A stretch of DNA of 64,000 nt, taken from Xylocopa sonorina. Taxonomy: Eukaryota; Arthropoda; Insecta; Hymenoptera; Apidae. Positions 13,505 to 26,824 of this stretch are shown piece after piece. The notes beneath the pieces are model-generated. The model made no database searches and was not told the origin of the DNA. It saw nothing but the letters and a program-made list of their open reading frames with translations. Numbering within the stretch: position 1 is the stretch's first letter; each line of letters opens with the position of its first letter. The stretch spans positions 8,011,001-8,075,000 of the forward strand of contig NC_135198.1 in assembly GCF_050948175.1 (NCBI RefSeq), given 5' to 3'. Position numbers and translations under genes: made by a program.

Positions 13505-16500
13505 TGCAAGATTCAGGTACGCAAACGATGCTTGAACGAGTTTACCCATAAAAAATGATGTTGAAAATGTCACGGTACAATGAAAATCTTTCATATATGA
13601 AGTACTACAGATTAACACATAATATAATAATTATGCGATTCTTATTCAATAATACAATGGTTGCTTGAAATATTTCTACGATATCAGCGTTCCTCAATCG
13701 ATATTCCTTTCGTCTCGCGTCCAACTCTAACTTTTCTCCTTTCTTTTACTGTCTTTTACTTTCTTAGTCGACCAGCAGTTAATTATTTTCTTTTTACCCC
13801 ATATTCGCTATTTTTCTCTCACTTTCACCTATTCCTCACCTATCATTCTTACTTTCAGCCCTCCAACTCTTCTCGCCAATTAATTGCACCCTCTTCTCTT
13901 CACTTCTTCCTTAAATTAATCATATACCATCAAATAAATTATATACTATCCCTAAATGCTCTGATATACCTGACACCCTCGCAAGAGCCCCTATAAAAAT
14001 CGCCATTTTCATAATTAACCTCTGCCCACTCAGAAGTATCGCCTCAGACGCAACACCAGATCCAAAGAGACACGATCTAAACCTAAAAAGAATCCCTACC
14101 AACGACGATCACTGGTCGATGGTCGCCAGAAATCCTCATTAGAACGAAGTAGCCCATCTTCGTGGATCCCGAAATCCCAGCGCCTGCTCTCGAACAATGG
14201 CGAAGAGAGCTCCTCGCAGCCGATTCCACGGGCTGCTCGACGCAGCCGTCGAACGGAACAGAAGGCGGCGTGGGCGCGACAATTTCACCGTGTGTGGAGG
14301 CTAACGGAGCGACGTAACATCTCCTTCGTCGCTAGGATTTAGCGCGGCGTGCACGAGTGTGTTTCGCCGTCTCTTTCACGCCCACGTGGGCCCCGCGCGG
14401 CAGATGAGTCAGAACGAATGGGCGGATTCGCCTTCGCAGCGACACGACGCCGAGGGTAAGCACTCGATAAGGAGGCGAGTCTTGAGGGATGCTGCGAAGG
14501 CACCGCTCGCGTGCCCCCTTTTCTCGTTTCCTTGGGCGATAGAAATAGAAACTGTGGAGACGCGCGACGGATGGACGGACTCCGTGACTGAAGGATCGGC
14601 TGTTTTCCGGGATTCTTAGCTTCTCGCCCGGATGAGACGAGTCGTTTCGAATTGGGCAACCGCTCGGAGCAGATGCTCGCCTCTGTCGGGTGATTCGTTA
14701 ACACGTTCGGCGGTTTGCTTGATTAATGGGCGCTGGCTAATGCGTTGATTTTTGGGAGATAGCAATTTGGGGGTTGAAAGCGATTGATATTTTGTATATG
14801 CTAGTTTTCGAAGCAACGCGTGAAATTTTGTGGAATAATTAGGAGGAAGTATGTTTGCCTCGATATTAAATAATGCAACGTATTTTTGTTTTCTAATAGA
14901 AATGTCGTTGTATCGATAAAAATGATGAAAGTCAGGCTGTGGGGTTTCCGCGTTCCCATTTTCTAAGGTACGTCGGAAACGATGATTTTTAACCCTACTT
15001 GCGACTCTACTCGCAACCAATTACTTCGCGCGACCTCACGCAAACTTGTGTACACGAATATTTCGCCGGCAAATTATAGGTTTTTTGGTATGGCAAGTGC
15101 CGTTCGTGAAAAGTTCTCCCGCAACTAGATATTACCGTGTCAGGACGCAGCTCGTGCCACGCATTTTTGTTTTCCATGTAGCACAATACTTGATTACACC
15201 GATCTCGCTTGGTTTTTACAAGTCCTCGAGCCCACGCTATTCTTCTGAGATGATGTTTCTACCAAATTGAATAACTTGAAACCTGATATTTCCGCATTTA
15301 ACTAATAACGATCAAGGCTAAGTTCTTCTAGTAACATAAAAGAGAGTTCCACCCTTAAATAAGAAGGGCGTTCGATGATCAGATTGAACCCTTCGCAATC
15401 TTTGAACAACAATTCCAAATTCACGGAAAAATCAGCACGTAGAATTTTCTCGCGCGACATTTCTCCCGATCACAAAAGTATCGACACCATTCGTCATCAG
15501 CAAGAAAATCGCGCGTACGTACCCAAGCAGAGAGTCACGGGATTCCGCGGGTAAGAAAAAGCCTCCCTGCCCGTGGGAAATCGTCGTGTCGGGCATTTTT
15601 TGCGTTGAAAAATTCCCGGCGAATCTCGCAGATTCCAGACGGCGATTTTTTACGCGGGCCAGCTGAGAGGAAATCGTGAGAAATCTTCGACTCGTCGACG
15701 CTCCTCTTTTTTTTCCACCCTTAACGAGACTAGCGCCGGATAGTTGGCGAGTCTGCGGTGGAAAACGGGGCGAAAGAAGAAAAAAACAAGGGAAAAAAGA
15801 AACGCCGGACACGGGAGAAGTGTCGTGAAAAACACAGAGGAGACGAAATCGGGTTCGTTTGGTATTCATGAGCGATCGACGGCGACTGGTATCGATCGAT
15901 CGGACCGTGGCCATTGTCAGGCAACCCCCTGCCGCCTCTCCACCCCACCCGTTCTTAACGACGCATCTTCCCGATGGCCCACGTGCAATGCGTCATTTGA
16001 ATACGCGCTCATCCCTGCCCCGTTTCTCCCCTATTATGTGTAAATTGTATTATTTTTACCCCAAATACATTTCGCCCCTAGCGCCTCGCCACGGGCCCAC
16101 GGGGTCAACAGGTCAAATTGCACATGTCCACCGAAAGTCAGCCCTCTGGCGCGAGCTGCTGCTCGAATACACCCCTCTTTTGCCAGCGGAAGTCACGTTT
16201 ATTCGCGCTTTACCCTGCCACTCGTGATGCGAGCCAAGATTTTGCGGAAAAAAGGAAAACGAAGAAGTAGAAGGTGAATTAAGTTGTCTATGAAATTAAA
16301 ACGTTGATGATCGACCAGATTGCTGTATTCTTATATGCTAGAAAACCTTAAAACTCATGCTTGTAACGTATATACGACTTCAAACTTTTTTCCTAATCTC
16401 TTTTCCCTGCGCTCTTTTTGTTAGTTGGTTAGTGTTCTTGAACGTGGGAATACCTTTCGAGATAATTCGAGCAGGGGGATCATTTTCCAGCCTCCGTACA

Positions 16501-16762
16501 GGAAGTTCGAACGGTTTCGTTGGCAGAGGAGAAATCGTGAAAAACTGGGGAAGATTAAGAGTAGCGGAGAAGGATGGCGAGGGTAGACGCTGTTTGCACG
16601 CGGATGAAAAAAGGGAGACGGAGATACCATGAACGATAAAGGTGAGTGGCGGTAAAAAGTTAACGAATCTTGCGTGAAAAAGGGGGAGGGGGCCAGGGAC
16701 GGGCTCAGCCGGGCATAATAATTTCTCGCGTGATTTTAAAACCGTAAATTTTTTACCCCTTA

Positions 16763-16784
16763 ACCACCACCACCACCACCACCA
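16763..16784. repeat. ACC microsatellite
   Basis: Seven ACC units. On the minus strand they give a Trp run in one frame, which marks that frame as spurious. Confidence 0.92.
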
Positions 16785-19764
16785 GCGACGTCGCCTGCAA
16801 CTTTTTTCCAACCCGTCTTCACGGTAACGAAATAGACACACGCGCGCGCGCACACATCGACGATACTTTGTTTTTGCGACAGGAAAAACAACGAAGACAC
16901 CGTGCTGTATCTCGATCGGTTATCATTTCACACCGATTATAATAAACCGGTGGCGAGGAAGATAAAAACTGGGAGGGTAGGGTACGGCGCGCTCGAAGGG
17001 GTGGAAAAAAAAAATACGCGACGGGGCAAGAGGGTAGTGCCAAGCGGAGGAAAGAAGACAGACGCAGCGGAGAAAAAAATAATGCGGGTCATCGAGGAAA
17101 AAAGCGTCCCGTTCGGGGACCCTGCAGGCTGGATCTTAAATAAGTATATAATAATGCTGGCCTGTTAGGGCGTTCTTAACCCCTTCGCGAGCTTCCTACA
17201 ACGCAGCTACTCCTCGTTTCCCGTTCTTCTTTTCAAATATTTTTTTCTCCTCGCAAAGGAAGAATCCTACCGCTTCTTTCCCCGTCGGTTAACGGATAAA
17301 ATCTAAATTAACTAAATTAAGGGCCCGACCGCTCCTCCGTCTCGTTTTTACGTACGATTTATACACACGAGTTTTTGCGCTGGTTGCTCGTACGAACGAA
17401 GAAAAAAAAAAAAAGAAGGGAAAAACATTCGAGAGACGAACAGGAGAAAGCGAGCAAGTGTTCCCTCTATCCCTTCTCCGGCTGAGAGGATATCTCGCTC
17501 GTTTTTCTGCGCTCGCAGCTTTCATGGTTTTCGCCTCGTTGTCTTGCCTCGCGAGAAGATCGTTGAAAGGTCGATTTACGGTTATAAAATTACTCACGTG
17601 AAATTCGAGACCGTGGGCTCCTCTCGCGCTGCGTGTTTGCCGGCGAGATTTATGCCGCGCCCTTCCCTCCGAGCGGAGACGCGCTGGAAGAATGGAATCA
17701 CGAGGGTTGAAGTAAAGAGTTCCCGTTGCAACCGAGCACCACGAGGAGGATCGTTCGCCGCATCGAGCTTTCGGGACTTATTCCGGTCCTCTTTACTCAC
17801 TGAGTCGGACGGAACGGGCGAACTTGGTTGATTGTCGGAATTTCCAGGCTTTCTACCCCCTTTGCGTGATACATTAACGAGCGGACGTCGCCCAGGATCG
17901 ATTTCGATTAGAATTCGTAAATAGAATATTTGGATACGTTCTATTATTCGGATGGATTTACATGACGATTCCTGGTCGGAAATTTCTGAATAGATTTAAT
18001 CATTTTCCAGGAATAAGGGACGATTTATGCATCCCTCGTGAAATAATGAAGCATTTTTTAATATCAATGGATTTCAGTGAAAACCAACGCCAACTACTGA
18101 AATAATTTCATCCTAAAATCTCAACTGCGCGTTCGTTCTATTTTCCTCCGCATATTATTTCTTTTTTCTTTTTTTTTTTTGCCTAATCAGAGGGTATACG
18201 GTTTCGACGAAAGAAAAAAAAATTACGATTCTGGCAACAGAGTGGACGCATCGAGTGCAAATATCCCATTGAGCGCGGTGACTTTTTCACGCAACACGGT
18301 CACGTCTGTTTGGTCATTTTTCCAGCGCCACCCTCTTTTTTGACCGTTTGACCATATGTGACGGTCGCGTGGGCTCCGGCCGTGGCGATCGATTGATTTC
18401 GCGCAATAAAAGAGAGTGGAAAACCCTCGTGGAAACGTGCACGGGCATGAATGGCCGGCTCGTTTGGCTTAGTCAAATTACCACGCGGTGGTGGCGTTGA
18501 CCTTCGTTGTAATGATACGTTAAGCTCACCCTGCGGGGCCCTGAAAGAACGGAAAATCTGTGGGTCGTTGCGAATCTCGGGATGTGGGTATGCTGGTCCG
18601 TTATTCGAGCCATCGGACAAAAGTTTCGAGATCGTCTGTCGACGATAAAATTATTCGTAACAGGAGCGGCTCTTCCGTTGCTTATTAATTACCAAAAACA
18701 CATTTTTCCTACTCAAAAAAATAGAGACGACTGATTTAATGAGTCAACTAAAAAAGTTCACGTCAAACTCTCACCAGGTTGCTACCTCACAAACAATAAT
18801 CTCGATTCGTCTTGATCAATGAATCTCCCTAAAAATCCCTTCGAACCTGCGCAACTTATGCACCAAACCAATCAATCTTACGTCCCAAACCTAGCACAAT
18901 CCCACCCCTTTCGATCATCCGGCAGGCACGTGAAAAATGCCTCCATCCTCGCGATCGTTCGCGTGATTGTTCATTTGGATTGGTCGGTGCCGCCTCGCGG
19001 CCAGTAGAAAGTCGTTGGCCCTGGGTGCGGAATACGATGGTTCTCGCTATCACGGCTATATCTTACCGCACGAGAGCCCGTTGGCAGGGGTAACTTCGAC
19101 GCAGGAGGGAGGAAAAAAAAAAAAGAACGAGGGATGGGCGCGGGGTTGGAAAAAATCCTGGAGGCTGGATGGCTATTAATATATTTTTTTTTCCCTCCGC
19201 AGGGCACCCCCTGTTTAGCATAGGACCCGAGGTGTCCCGCTAACCTAACGCAACCCTTTGCAAACAGCATGAGAAAAAAAAACGGCCGACACTGGTAACC
19301 GGCTAGGACAGGCAGGATGCTCCTGCAAGGGATGAAGCAGGGAGAAGAGAAAAAAACCGCCCGTGTCTCTCTCTCACGGTGAGCCGTTTTTGTCGGATCC
19401 GACGACGCGCCGGCGGGAATTCCTCGTTCGAACGAACGGACGCGACAAAGGAGCCAACGTGCCGTGTGATGCTCCTGCGCAGGAATAAAAAGACGTAATA
19501 TAATGACGAGCGATGGTTCAAGAAGGAGAGAGTAAAAAAAAAAGGAACACGGTAACGACGTTGTTGGTCGACGAGTGTGGCGAGAGGACAGGTGGATGCC
19601 GCGGGACAGTGTCCCCCGCGTAATCCATGGTGGTTTCACGGTCAGTTTCGCGAGGGTCATTGGAAGCTTGGAGATCCCTTGTTGATTACGCGTCGCTCGA
19701 CGCAGGGTCAGCGGAAAAGCAAAGCCGGACCATTTCATTATTCTCGACATTAATTAATTATTCC

Positions 19765-19818
19765 CACGCCGGAGACGCGAGTAATTAATCTCGCCGGGGG
19801 TGAAGGTCCTCCGGCGTG
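19765..19818. other. Nested hairpin
   Basis: CACGCCGGAG (19765-19774) and CTCCGGCGTG (19809-19818) form a perfect 10-bp GC-rich stem. Inside it, GCGAG and CTCGC pair around a TAATTAAT loop, leaving about 14 unpaired bases on the 3' side. The asymmetry is against a simple microRNA precursor. It could be a structured RNA element or a DNA cruciform near homeodomain-type sites (TAATTAATTA just upstream). Confidence 0.45.
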
Positions 19819-22800
19819 CGTGGCACCCTGGTCACCCTGACAAATGTACTTTTTCCGCTGAATCGCGCGGAATCCTTGGGTTACCACGTCCATCGATGCG
19901 ATCGTGTTTCTGGGGACGATTTAGCTCGATCTTTGATACAATAGTATATCGTTATAATCGTACGAACTCAAGAAAATGAACCTAACATCTCACGACACCA
20001 CTAATTAATCCAACCAATATTCTATCAGACCCATCACCGCCACCAGAAGTCTCTTTTCATACTCGAGTCCAGACAAGAGCCTCTTCTATCTCCCAGTAAA
20101 CATTCTCATCACGTAAGTCAGTCAAGTCCAAAACTGTGCCGTCATTCCTAATCCACCCCTCTGAGCGCTCAGTCAGAAGGAGAGGGCCGATTCTCTCGTC
20201 GCAGACGTTAATGGACTGCGGACGCGTGGACGAAAAGAGAGGGAGGATGCTCCCGATCATTGCGCAAGCTGCAAGATGACGTGCCCCCATGCAGCCCAGC
20301 TAGGGCCATATGTATTCGAGGGGGTGGTGACCAAGGTGATATAATGGGAGTGCATCACGGACGGCTTTCAGTTCCACACGCGTGAACCCTGGGCACAACA
20401 GGAACCCTTTCAGCCTAGAAGGAGAGACGGACAGACGGACACGACGGACTGCGCGTCGTTCGACACCCCCGTTCACGAAATCCCCTGCAGCCAGCACCGC
20501 GTTGGCTGGCTTGCGCAACAAAACAACAGCTGCGTGGCTCGACGACACTGGAATCGTCGAAACACCCGTCTAGTCCTTGCCTCGCGCAACCCTTTCGCCA
20601 GCCTGGACAACGCGACGCTTATGGGGTTCCTCCTTGGTTTGCGAATGGATCTGCGAATAGATCGTGGACCCGTTGGTCATGGTTTTCGATGAGTTGGGTC
20701 TATGTGTCACTGTTGCGTGGGGGACTGGACGGATGGTTCGGTTGAATCGCACTCTTGGGTGTCGATGGTAACTTGTTGACGAGGAACGTACGATTTGCAC
20801 GATGCGATCGATGTTTCCTGGGATTGGTATTTATACAGGGAATTTAATGATTGTTAATACTCTCGCAAAGTGTTTGTATGGTATCGAACTGTACTAGTCT
20901 CGAGTAACAAGAGACGATCGTCTCGGAATAAAATATGAACAGGCATTTTTCCAAACGAAAGGATCGATGAAGAATTCATGAAGACTAATTGAGCAACGAA
21001 ATGTCTAACAGATTACTAATACTCCAATTAAAATTCCGCTGGCAATCGTAGCTCATTTTCCCTTTTCCCTATCGCCATAGAAGACGCATGGTAGCCCACC
21101 CGTTTTCCCAAGCCCCTCGCGAGATCCCAATCCCCGGGAGAATTAAAACCGCGATCCTACCTCGGATACTCAGTCGCCGTCTCGAGGCGCACAATTAAAC
21201 GGCCTATGTTCGACTTCCACGCGGCGTCATCCCGGTTATCGAGCATTCATTAAGAGCGGCGTTAACGGGCCGTCTGGAACGCAAGAGGAGGAAGCCAGCC
21301 AGGGGTCCACGTGCGAACATCTTCTTCCACCCGTTTCCCTGGCCGCCCCTCTCGCACCTCCGATCGCCGCCTCGAGCCAGCGACGTTCCCCGACCCGTTT
21401 CCTCCTCTAACCGTGGCCTCGTCTATCCGCGTGGACGTGCAACCGGTGGACTTTGCACGCCAGTTCCACGGTTACCCCGTTCGTCTCGTTCGCGGCGCGT
21501 TAATTATGAGCTGCTTCCGGCGATCTAGATTTCATTCTTTCCTCCGCTTAGGCACCGGGAAATGATAATAGGCACCGTGACCCATGGTGGTCAGTTCACA
21601 CGAGAAACGAGAGTGCGCTGGTGCCTCCTCGAGGCTACATCCCGGTGCACACGGCCTCTCACCGTCCTCTTCTTCCACGGAGTCAGCTAACCAGGGCCCG
21701 GTAAGGTGGGGAGTACCCTCTACGCGCGTTACTCGCGTCCCGACCCGCGGTTATACGGCAGCGCCGAGACACGTCTGTGTCGGCGTTCCGACTTCCACAA
21801 TGCGCCTTGTACTCTCCCACACTCAACGAGTCTCACGCCCTCACATCCTCCTGCCGCCTCGTTGCGCGCCTCGCCGAGGCGACGAACGCGAGGAGGACCG
21901 CGTGAGCGCCGAGGAGACCGCGTCCGCGGCCATTTCACCGGGCGACCTCTGATTTCTGCGCGCCGGCACAGCCAGCGACCGATTCCACGCGAACAAGAGA
22001 GACCAGGGGGGGACCACCGTGAAACCTTTCGCGGGATCGCCGCCAAGCCGCGAGCTTCCCTCGCGAGACCGGCGATCCCGCGGCCGCGTTGCGAAACCAG
22101 GCCTCTCTGGCCTCCTTTGCCTCTCCTCTTCTTTCTTTTCTTTATTTTTCTTTCGTTTTCTCTCGTCTCTTACCTTTCGACTGTCATTTCTTTCGTCCCT
22201 ATCGACTAGCGAACTTCTTCTCCATTTAAGATTCTTTACACCCACTGATCGATAATTGACATTTCGTTGGTATCCTCGACGCGTCAGGTCAGAGTGCGCA
22301 GAGCCACGGTGTCTTGTTCGTAGTTAAGAGAAGAAAGATGGACTTAATAAATCGAGCGGGCGTCTTCGTGGTCGGTAACTGATTCCCTTCAGCAGGAAGT
22401 TATGCGTTTGTAATAAATGTTAAACAATCTGATCGGTATCTGGATTGAATAATACATTTTTTTAGGCTTCGAGTGTTTATATGGAAATAGTCCTCTGTTC
22501 GCGATCCGACGGATTTATCGCCTCCCGCGGGGCTCGAGGGTGTTTTGAAAAGATTATAAAGCAATAAATTTCGCCCTAATGAAAAATGAATTAACTTCGT
22601 TAATTTGTTGTTTGGTCGGTCTCGTTAGTCAGTACCCGGGCACGTAGAGATTCCAGCGTTCAGTGTGTTAGCAGAAAGAAGACTCGACTAATTTGACATG
22701 ATTTCCTCCTTTTCGCCGTTGGCTAATTTCAATACAATTTTTTAACGAACCATTCTTGATCGCTGGCATATGGGAACATCTCTTCCTCCATTGATTCAAA

Positions 22801-24708
22801 CGCAACACGCTCTTCAGACATTGCCCCATTAAAATTCATACGGCCGGAGTAATTACATAATTACATATCTTAAGGTTACATTATATTTCCCTCAGACATG
22901 TGAATCTTCGAAAGCTACGATAATCAGGGAATAAACATCTCCGTATCTTCTGAATATCAAGCCGAGAACACGGTACAATTGACTCTGTGGCAACATTCTT
23001 GCAGAATTTCGAAAAAAATTCACTCCAACCTGAAAGCACCTTCGGATTTTCGCATGAGACCCTCCTCTAATCACCTTTTCATCCGCATAAATGTTTCAAA
23101 CCAGTCCCTACCGACAACAGCATCGATCGTTAGCCACGAGAAATCCCTTTTAATTACTAAAAAAACAACCTCTGATCCTTCTTTCGTTCCGTACTCTCTT
23201 CACCATCCTCCATCGAATATACTCAAGTTTAGAAACCCTAAAACTGTAAAAAAATGATTGCTAACCAAAAACAATAATAAACGAATCCTCGTGTACGCGA
23301 AACGAAGCGACGAACTCGGAACCAGTGCCATCGACACCAGTATCAATGGCCCCTCGATTTAATTGGCCGCTAATAAGCGTCGTAATAAGTATCGCGTGAG
23401 CGCCGCGCGTCGTCGTATCCCAAGTACGCGGCAACATTGACATTTTCTGGCCCGAGACGCTCGCTGGGGAAAAAAAGAGCGGAGCGGGCTGGCGGCGCGC
23501 GAAGTTATCCAATCGGCGAGCGTATTACAGGCGAGAAAGCAGCTGGGAAACCTAACAGTTTCGAAAAGGCCGTGAGTGACCGGAACACGGCTCAGGCTTC
23601 TCTCCTTCGCAGCCGTACCGCGCGCACAGGTAGCAACAACGTGTGCCGCTTTAGCGCGCCGGTTTATCTTCGATCTTCGCTCGTTTCGTCGTTCAGCCAC
23701 CAAGAAGGCGTCTATACTGTACCGCGCGCCGTTTCATTAATGTTAATAGTCGCCGTGCCGGGACGCGAGGCGTCCTCAATGGGGCCCTTATCAACGCGTA
23801 TCCGTTAGAGAGCCGTTTCTTTATTTCCCTAATCAAGGGACTGCTCGTGAACACCGTGTAACCCTCTTCGTATCCGATCCACCCCTCCCTGCCACGATCG
23901 TCACGGTGCCCCGCGATTCTTTACGAACGCGCTTCAGCGTACACGCAACAGGGACACGAGTGAAAACGTGGTCACACGCGACGCTTCGCTCTGCCGTAGA
24001 CGAGACCCTGTTCCTTGATCCTTCCTCGTTTATTTCTGGTGAGCCGTAATTTGCTAGGGAATAAGGTGTCGAAGGTTTGGGTATAGAAACGTGGAGAGGT
24101 TCGATAGATTTCTGGCTAGAAGATGGTAGCTGCAATTGTCCAAGCGTTGCCACGAAACGGTTTTATTTCGACGAAGATCGCATTTTTCCGTGTTCAGTTA
24201 TCGAGTATCGCAACGTCTATCGTGGCTCCGATGTTTGGCATGCTTGCGCGTGTTGCACGCGTCGATGCGAAAAAGTGACGAGAGATTCGCAACTGGTGGA
24301 AAATTTCACCAAGACTATTCGCTGGAGGAGCGATAGAGGGAATAAAAATGAACGGAAGAAGGACGCGCATAAATTAACAGGCAGCCAAGCGGAGGTCCAG
24401 GCTCCCACCTCGGTGGAAAGTGGCATTATTCCGCGTAACGAGCGACGCGTCCCGCGGATACTCGCGGTGTGATTACTTTATTAAGGGCATTCCTGACCCC
24501 GTGGCACGACCTATGCGAATACGCGACAGAAAAATCCGGCTCTCGTCTACACAGAGAAAGTCCCCGATGGGTCTCTCTCTCTGTGAGAAACTGGCCCTGC
24601 CTCTCCTCTAACGCCGCCTCGTTACTGTTGCACGCAAAAACGGCTGTCTAACAGCCTAGACAGGGACTTTCGTTGATTTACACGACGCGGATGCCGGTTA
24701 TAGCCAAC

Positions 24709-24724
24709 GTGCGCGCGCGCGCGT
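24709..24724. repeat. GC dinucleotide repeat
   Basis: Alternating GC/GT tract of about 16 bp, a potential Z-DNA former. Confidence 0.85.
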
Positions 24725-26234
24725 GCGTTCGATTCCGTTTGCACGTGCCATTTTCCATCGAGATCACGTTTCCGCGCCGCGATATACAACCCTTTACTGG
24801 CATCCGTCTGTCTGATCGATTCTAATTTATATACGAAAGTGATTGTCCACGCACGAGGCTAAGTGTAAGAAGCAGACGTAACATTCCGTTTTCATTGGTG
24901 GGACTAGGCGAATTAGGGTCACGGAGTTTAGGAGCGTGGCAGAACGCGAGAGAGAAGCTGTAATGAATGAGAATGGGATCAGGAGGTTCTTATCTTGTTC
25001 GGAAGATGTTGTCTAACGCGTTCGAGAGTTTTATAATTACTTCAGAAGCTTTTCTGGATAAGTGGATTTCGGCAATTATTGTGAGTTACAAGTTTCTGTT
25101 TTAACAATCGCCGTCTCTTAAGACCACCCTGCGCCTTATATCCTCCAAGTTTCCATTCCTCCATTTAATTAACGCGCGATGCACACAAAACTAATCAGTT
25201 TAAAAATTGTAACAGTACAAATCGTCCCAAGGGCTTCGTCTTCCGTTTCGAATAACGCTCGAAGCCTTCACGAATCGCGTTCGTAGTCGATTCGAAAAAT
25301 TGCCGCGCGTCGAGCTCGCGGGCAAACGCTTCGTCGTCGCGGCGCGATAAGCCGGATCGCGGCTCGATCGCTCGGGAGGAGCGCGCGTTCGAGGGGATCG
25401 AAAAAGGAGAGAAAGCGGTTGGCGAGGGTTTGGGGGGAGGAAAGAAAAGGCTCGTTTTTCGGGAATAAAGAACGGGGACGAAGCCTGGACGATGCGCGCG
25501 CTTCGTTTGAAGTTAATCGCGACGTGGCATCAGTCTGCACTGGACAGCCCTCATGCGTCTCTCTCGCTCGCTCGTCTCCTATTGAAAAACTGTTATCTGA
25601 TAGGATGCTTTGTTTTAAAGTGGACCCGTTCATTGTCGAAGGCACGGACCTGCCCCCCGCTTCGACGTAGACGCGTTTCCCTCGACGAACTCGCCCCTGT
25701 TTCTTTCATTTTTTTTTTTCACTTTCAACGGACGCGAATTTAACGTGATCGCATCGAATGCTCGCAGTATAAAGTGTACGTTCTATTTATCGAAAACGTA
25801 TTCGATGAATTTATTTTACCCTCTTTGATAACCTTTCACTCTGTTTTTCAATCATTTCTCATCCATATTTCAATTCTGATAAAATTTTAGGATAAAAAGC
25901 ATGTTGCCTGTCGACGCCTCGAACTAGTGCAAGTGGAATAAATCGAGATTAGTGAAGCATTAAAAAAAAGAAGTACTAATGAGAAAGGAGGGGAAAGGTA
26001 AGTGCCATTTTTCGTCGCTTACGGCAATTATAAACCCCAGAAAAGAAGAGAAAGCGAAGGAACAAGGAAATTCATAAAACTCAACTAGAAGCCGAGTTAC
26101 TCGAGGAAGCCCGCGTCCTTAGCGTCGATTATCCTCCGCGGGATCCCCTTGGTCCTTATTATTCCGCGGCGGATTCACCCAGACTTTTTCTCTCTCGAAC
26201 AGCCAGCCTTTCGTTCCAACCTAGCCAGACTACC

Positions 26235-26259
26235 CCTCTCTCTCTCTCTCTCTCTCTCT
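26235..26259. repeat. CT/GA microsatellite
   Basis: About twelve CT units without interruption. Confidence 0.92.
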
Positions 26260-26809
26260 TTCATCCTCGCTTATACACACCTCGACGATATATTTCACGA
26301 TCAACCACCTGTGGATGACTATGCTAATTACTAACGTAACGTCCTCGTAACAGCGAGGAATCGGCACAAGTCGAGGGTTGTCTGTGCCGGGAGGGTGAAG
26401 AAGACGTTATTCTTCGCCTCGACTCCCTCTGGCCGTCTCCTTTCTCGACGAAACAACGCCAGGAGTAAGATGTGGGCCAGCGTTCCCGATTCGACGCGAG
26501 ATAAAATAGCGAGGAATCGCTAATTCCTCCTCTGACCGATTTCATTTCACCGCTTCCACGCCGGCGGATAAACAGAGAGGGAGATAGAGAACCGTGACTG
26601 CGAACCGTTCGCGTCTCGGGCAAACGAACACGCGGGTTTGCTCTCCACGTGGACAGAAATCCCGGGTCGTGTGTACACGCGGCGAGATAATGCACGCAAA
26701 TATCGTAAAGATAAGCGGCGGGACGAGAAACAAGCAGCGAGAGAACGAGACGAGACAGTGGAGAGAGCCCAGGAAGGTGGATCGAACCGAAGAAAAACGG
26801 AACGGCACG

Positions 26810-26824
26810 TTTTTTTTTTTTTTT
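26810..26824. repeat. Poly-T tract
   Basis: Fifteen T residues, followed by a pyrimidine-rich strand. Confidence 0.9.

Larger units (their letters stand above)
12721..19764. other. Non-coding DNA, partly AT-rich
   Basis: 13.5-14.1 kb and 17.9-18.2 kb are AT-rich, the rest CpG-rich. The longest ATG-opened frame here (minus, 18971-19750, 259 codons) contains Phe and Lys runs from poly-A/T tracts and has no recognisable domain, so I do not call it a gene. Other frames are shorter and overlap. Confidence 0.55.

Noticed and set aside
18971..19750. Minus-strand ATG-opened frame of 259 codons
   Set aside because: No domain or signal peptide, contains Phe and Lys runs from homopolymers, and overlaps other open frames; fits chance in stop-poor DNA.
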